A stretch of 58,329 nt of DNA from contig RPFO01002238.1 of assembly GCA_009746045.1 (NCBI GenBank), positions 1 through 58,329 on the forward strand. Direction: 5' to 3'. Below are positions 57,222 through 58,329 of the stretch, one piece after another. A model generated the notes under the pieces. It saw only the letters and a program-made list of their open reading frames with translations, did no database searches and was not told the origin of the DNA. Each line of letters starts with the position of its first letter. The stretch's first letter is position 1. A program made the translations under genes and the position numbers. The DNA is from Mesostigma viride. Its lineage: Eukaryota; Streptophyta; Mesostigmatophyceae; Mesostigmatales; Mesostigmataceae.

Positions 57222-58183
57222 AGTCCAGCCTTTGCCAGTTGGTGGCTGACCAGTGCTGTTGTCCCCAGGGGGGAGGGCAACAGGTAGCCTACCTGTCACC
57301 AAGCAGGTAGAAGGCTCAACAGGAGCAAGCTCTTCCTGTAAAGGATTAGCACAGTGGGATGCCTTTGGCCTCGGGCAGTTAGGCCATGACAGGGCAGGCC
57401 ATGTTGAGAGTTCTTCCAGGTTGTTTGTATATATCTCTCTTGTTTAGTTTTCTTTAGCTGTGAATAAGTGACAACCTTGGATATTATGGTGTTGTAACCT
57501 GACAGTTGGGCCTTGCTGGTGCAGGCTGGTCCACTGGGAACACTCAACATTGGTTTTGGTGGATATTCTATAATAAACCATAATCATGTTGTATGCCAAT
57601 CTCTCTTGTTGTCTGTCATGTGACCAGGTTAAGTTTAACCTGGGGTTCTGGGGTAGGGTTCGATTCCCTAGTTGAGCCACAGCCTGGTATGTATGACTCC
57701 TGGGCTTTAACACCCAGTGATGACATGGGCTCCCCATCAAGCAGTGGCACAGTGGTGTTGAAGTGGTTTCCATTGGTGAACATTTGGATGGATGATGCCT
57801 GGAACGCTCGGGGCGGGCGCCATGAAACGGGCGCCAGTGATAACTGGGAAGACCAGGAACTCACTGTAATACGTTTCCTGTAGTCAGGGCCTCTCATTCA
57901 GATATCCAGGATATGTTGCCTAAGGAATATTCAATATCCTCCTTTAAGCCCAAGCCAAGGTACAGTTGCAAAAGAAAGGGTTGGGGATGACCTGCAGGTC
58001 AAGTTAATGATCAGATGGCAGGGTTGAACCATAGATCCCTAAGAGGATACCATTAAGGTGGCAAAAGGGGTGCTCATGAGGCTTATTATAAGTCCAGGGT
58101 AACCAGGTGTCCATTTCACAAGGCAGCAAGGAATGGGTTGGTCATGGTGTGAAGCTTGCAGCTCCAAAACAAGAAAGGGTTGG
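57222..58183 (+). other. Element III 3' noncoding region
   Basis: About 960 bp without a credible gene. Contains a perfect hairpin ccaggttaa-gt-ttaacctgg (57624-57643) and ends in a purine-rich tract before the right terminal repeat. A GGTTCGATTCC word near 57657 resembles a tRNA B box, but no tRNA is present. Confidence 0.4.
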
Positions 58184-58309
58184 AGTTAGCATATTGGTGA
58201 TGCAATATGCTAAGCATATCATACTTGAAGTGGCCTTTCCAACGCCGTGCTAAACGCCTCATTTGGACAAGGAACTTGAGAGTTATCAAGTCCCGAAGTA
58301 ATGCCGCCG
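58184..58309 (+). repeat. Right terminal repeat of element III
   Basis: 126 bp matching 50661-50785 with one inserted base and one substitution. The last 20 bases of the window (58310-58329) differ from the left continuation. Read on the minus strand they could continue the DDE gene in frame with 50660. Confidence 0.75.
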
Positions 58310-58329
58310 ATCGGACCGAATATCTGATT

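Larger units (their letters stand above)
50661..58309 (+). mobile_element. Element III: copia-like LTR element, decayed
   Basis: 7.65 kb between direct repeats of 125-126 bp, interrupting the DDE gene. The plus-strand interior has the same unusual order as element I: gag, CCHC knuckle, integrase, protease-like, RT, RNase H, with several frameshifts. The repeats start AGTTAG like the LTR of element I, and a purine tract (acaagaaagggttgg) precedes the right copy. No target duplication is found (left flank tagag, right flank atcgg), and the shared repeat ends at ccgccg with different sequence beyond, so the true LTR may be longer on the left, or the right end may be truncated. Confidence 0.75.

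Noticed and set aside
57657-57667. tRNA B-box-like GGTTCGATTCC
   Set aside because: No matching A box, acceptor stem or anticodon arm at proper spacing; at most a tRNA-derived fragment.

Overview
The window looks like a piece of an endogenous giant virus (Nucleocytoviricota) lying in a eukaryotic nuclear genome and broken up by host-type transposable elements. The viral evidence is a cluster of lineage hallmarks: a VLTF3-like late transcription factor, PCNA, four major capsid protein (MCP) genes or remnants, an A32-type packaging ATPase and a JAMM-like peptidase. They sit in tightly packed, GC-rich, mostly intronless genes. The host evidence is LTR retrotransposons with plant/green-alga-like copia features, a candidate spliceosomal intron, large satellite arrays and lower-GC flanks. 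A green-lineage host is my best guess; the sequence does not prove it.

Layout: 1-13498 is viral (partial gene, VLTF3, PCNA, small acidic protein, LysM protein, four MCP loci, 3' tail of A32). 13499-32911 is a 19.4 kb copia-like element (element I) with two identical 455-bp LTRs. It carries two nested insertions: about 1.7 kb with palindromic ends in gag, and a 9.1 kb terminal-inverted-repeat transposon in pol. 32912-33860 is viral again (5' part of A32, 3' part of the JAMM gene). 33861-38371 is a 4.5 kb non-autonomous copia element (element II, 808-bp LTRs). 38372-50660 is viral (JAMM 5' part, a minus-strand run of structural and unknown genes, a large DDE transposase-like gene). 50661-58309 is a second copia-like element of the same type as element I (element III). 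The last 20 bases are probably viral flank.

Removing elements I and II with one copy of each target duplication makes A32 and the JAMM gene continuous in frame, so the 26.7 kb of viral sequence was one block before the retrotransposons arrived. Many viral genes also carry single-base frameshifts, several at G/C homopolymers, and one has an in-frame amber codon. This fits decay of an integrated virus, although homopolymer sequencing error cannot be excluded.

The most novel items are: (1) a broken MCP paralog with about 580 residues, including laminin-G/concanavalin-like domains, inserted between the capsid barrels at a site that also varies in length in the other three MCPs; (2) two copia-like elements with the order GAG-integrase-protease-RT-RNase H, an HGDD in place of YVDD in RT, and (clear for element I) LTRs ending AGTT/AACT instead of TG/CA; (3) a 9.1 kb transposon with 29-bp inverted repeats and a 3-bp target duplication, carrying two gene-like ORFs and several satellite arrays; (4) a start-proximal TATA motif shared by many of the viral genes.
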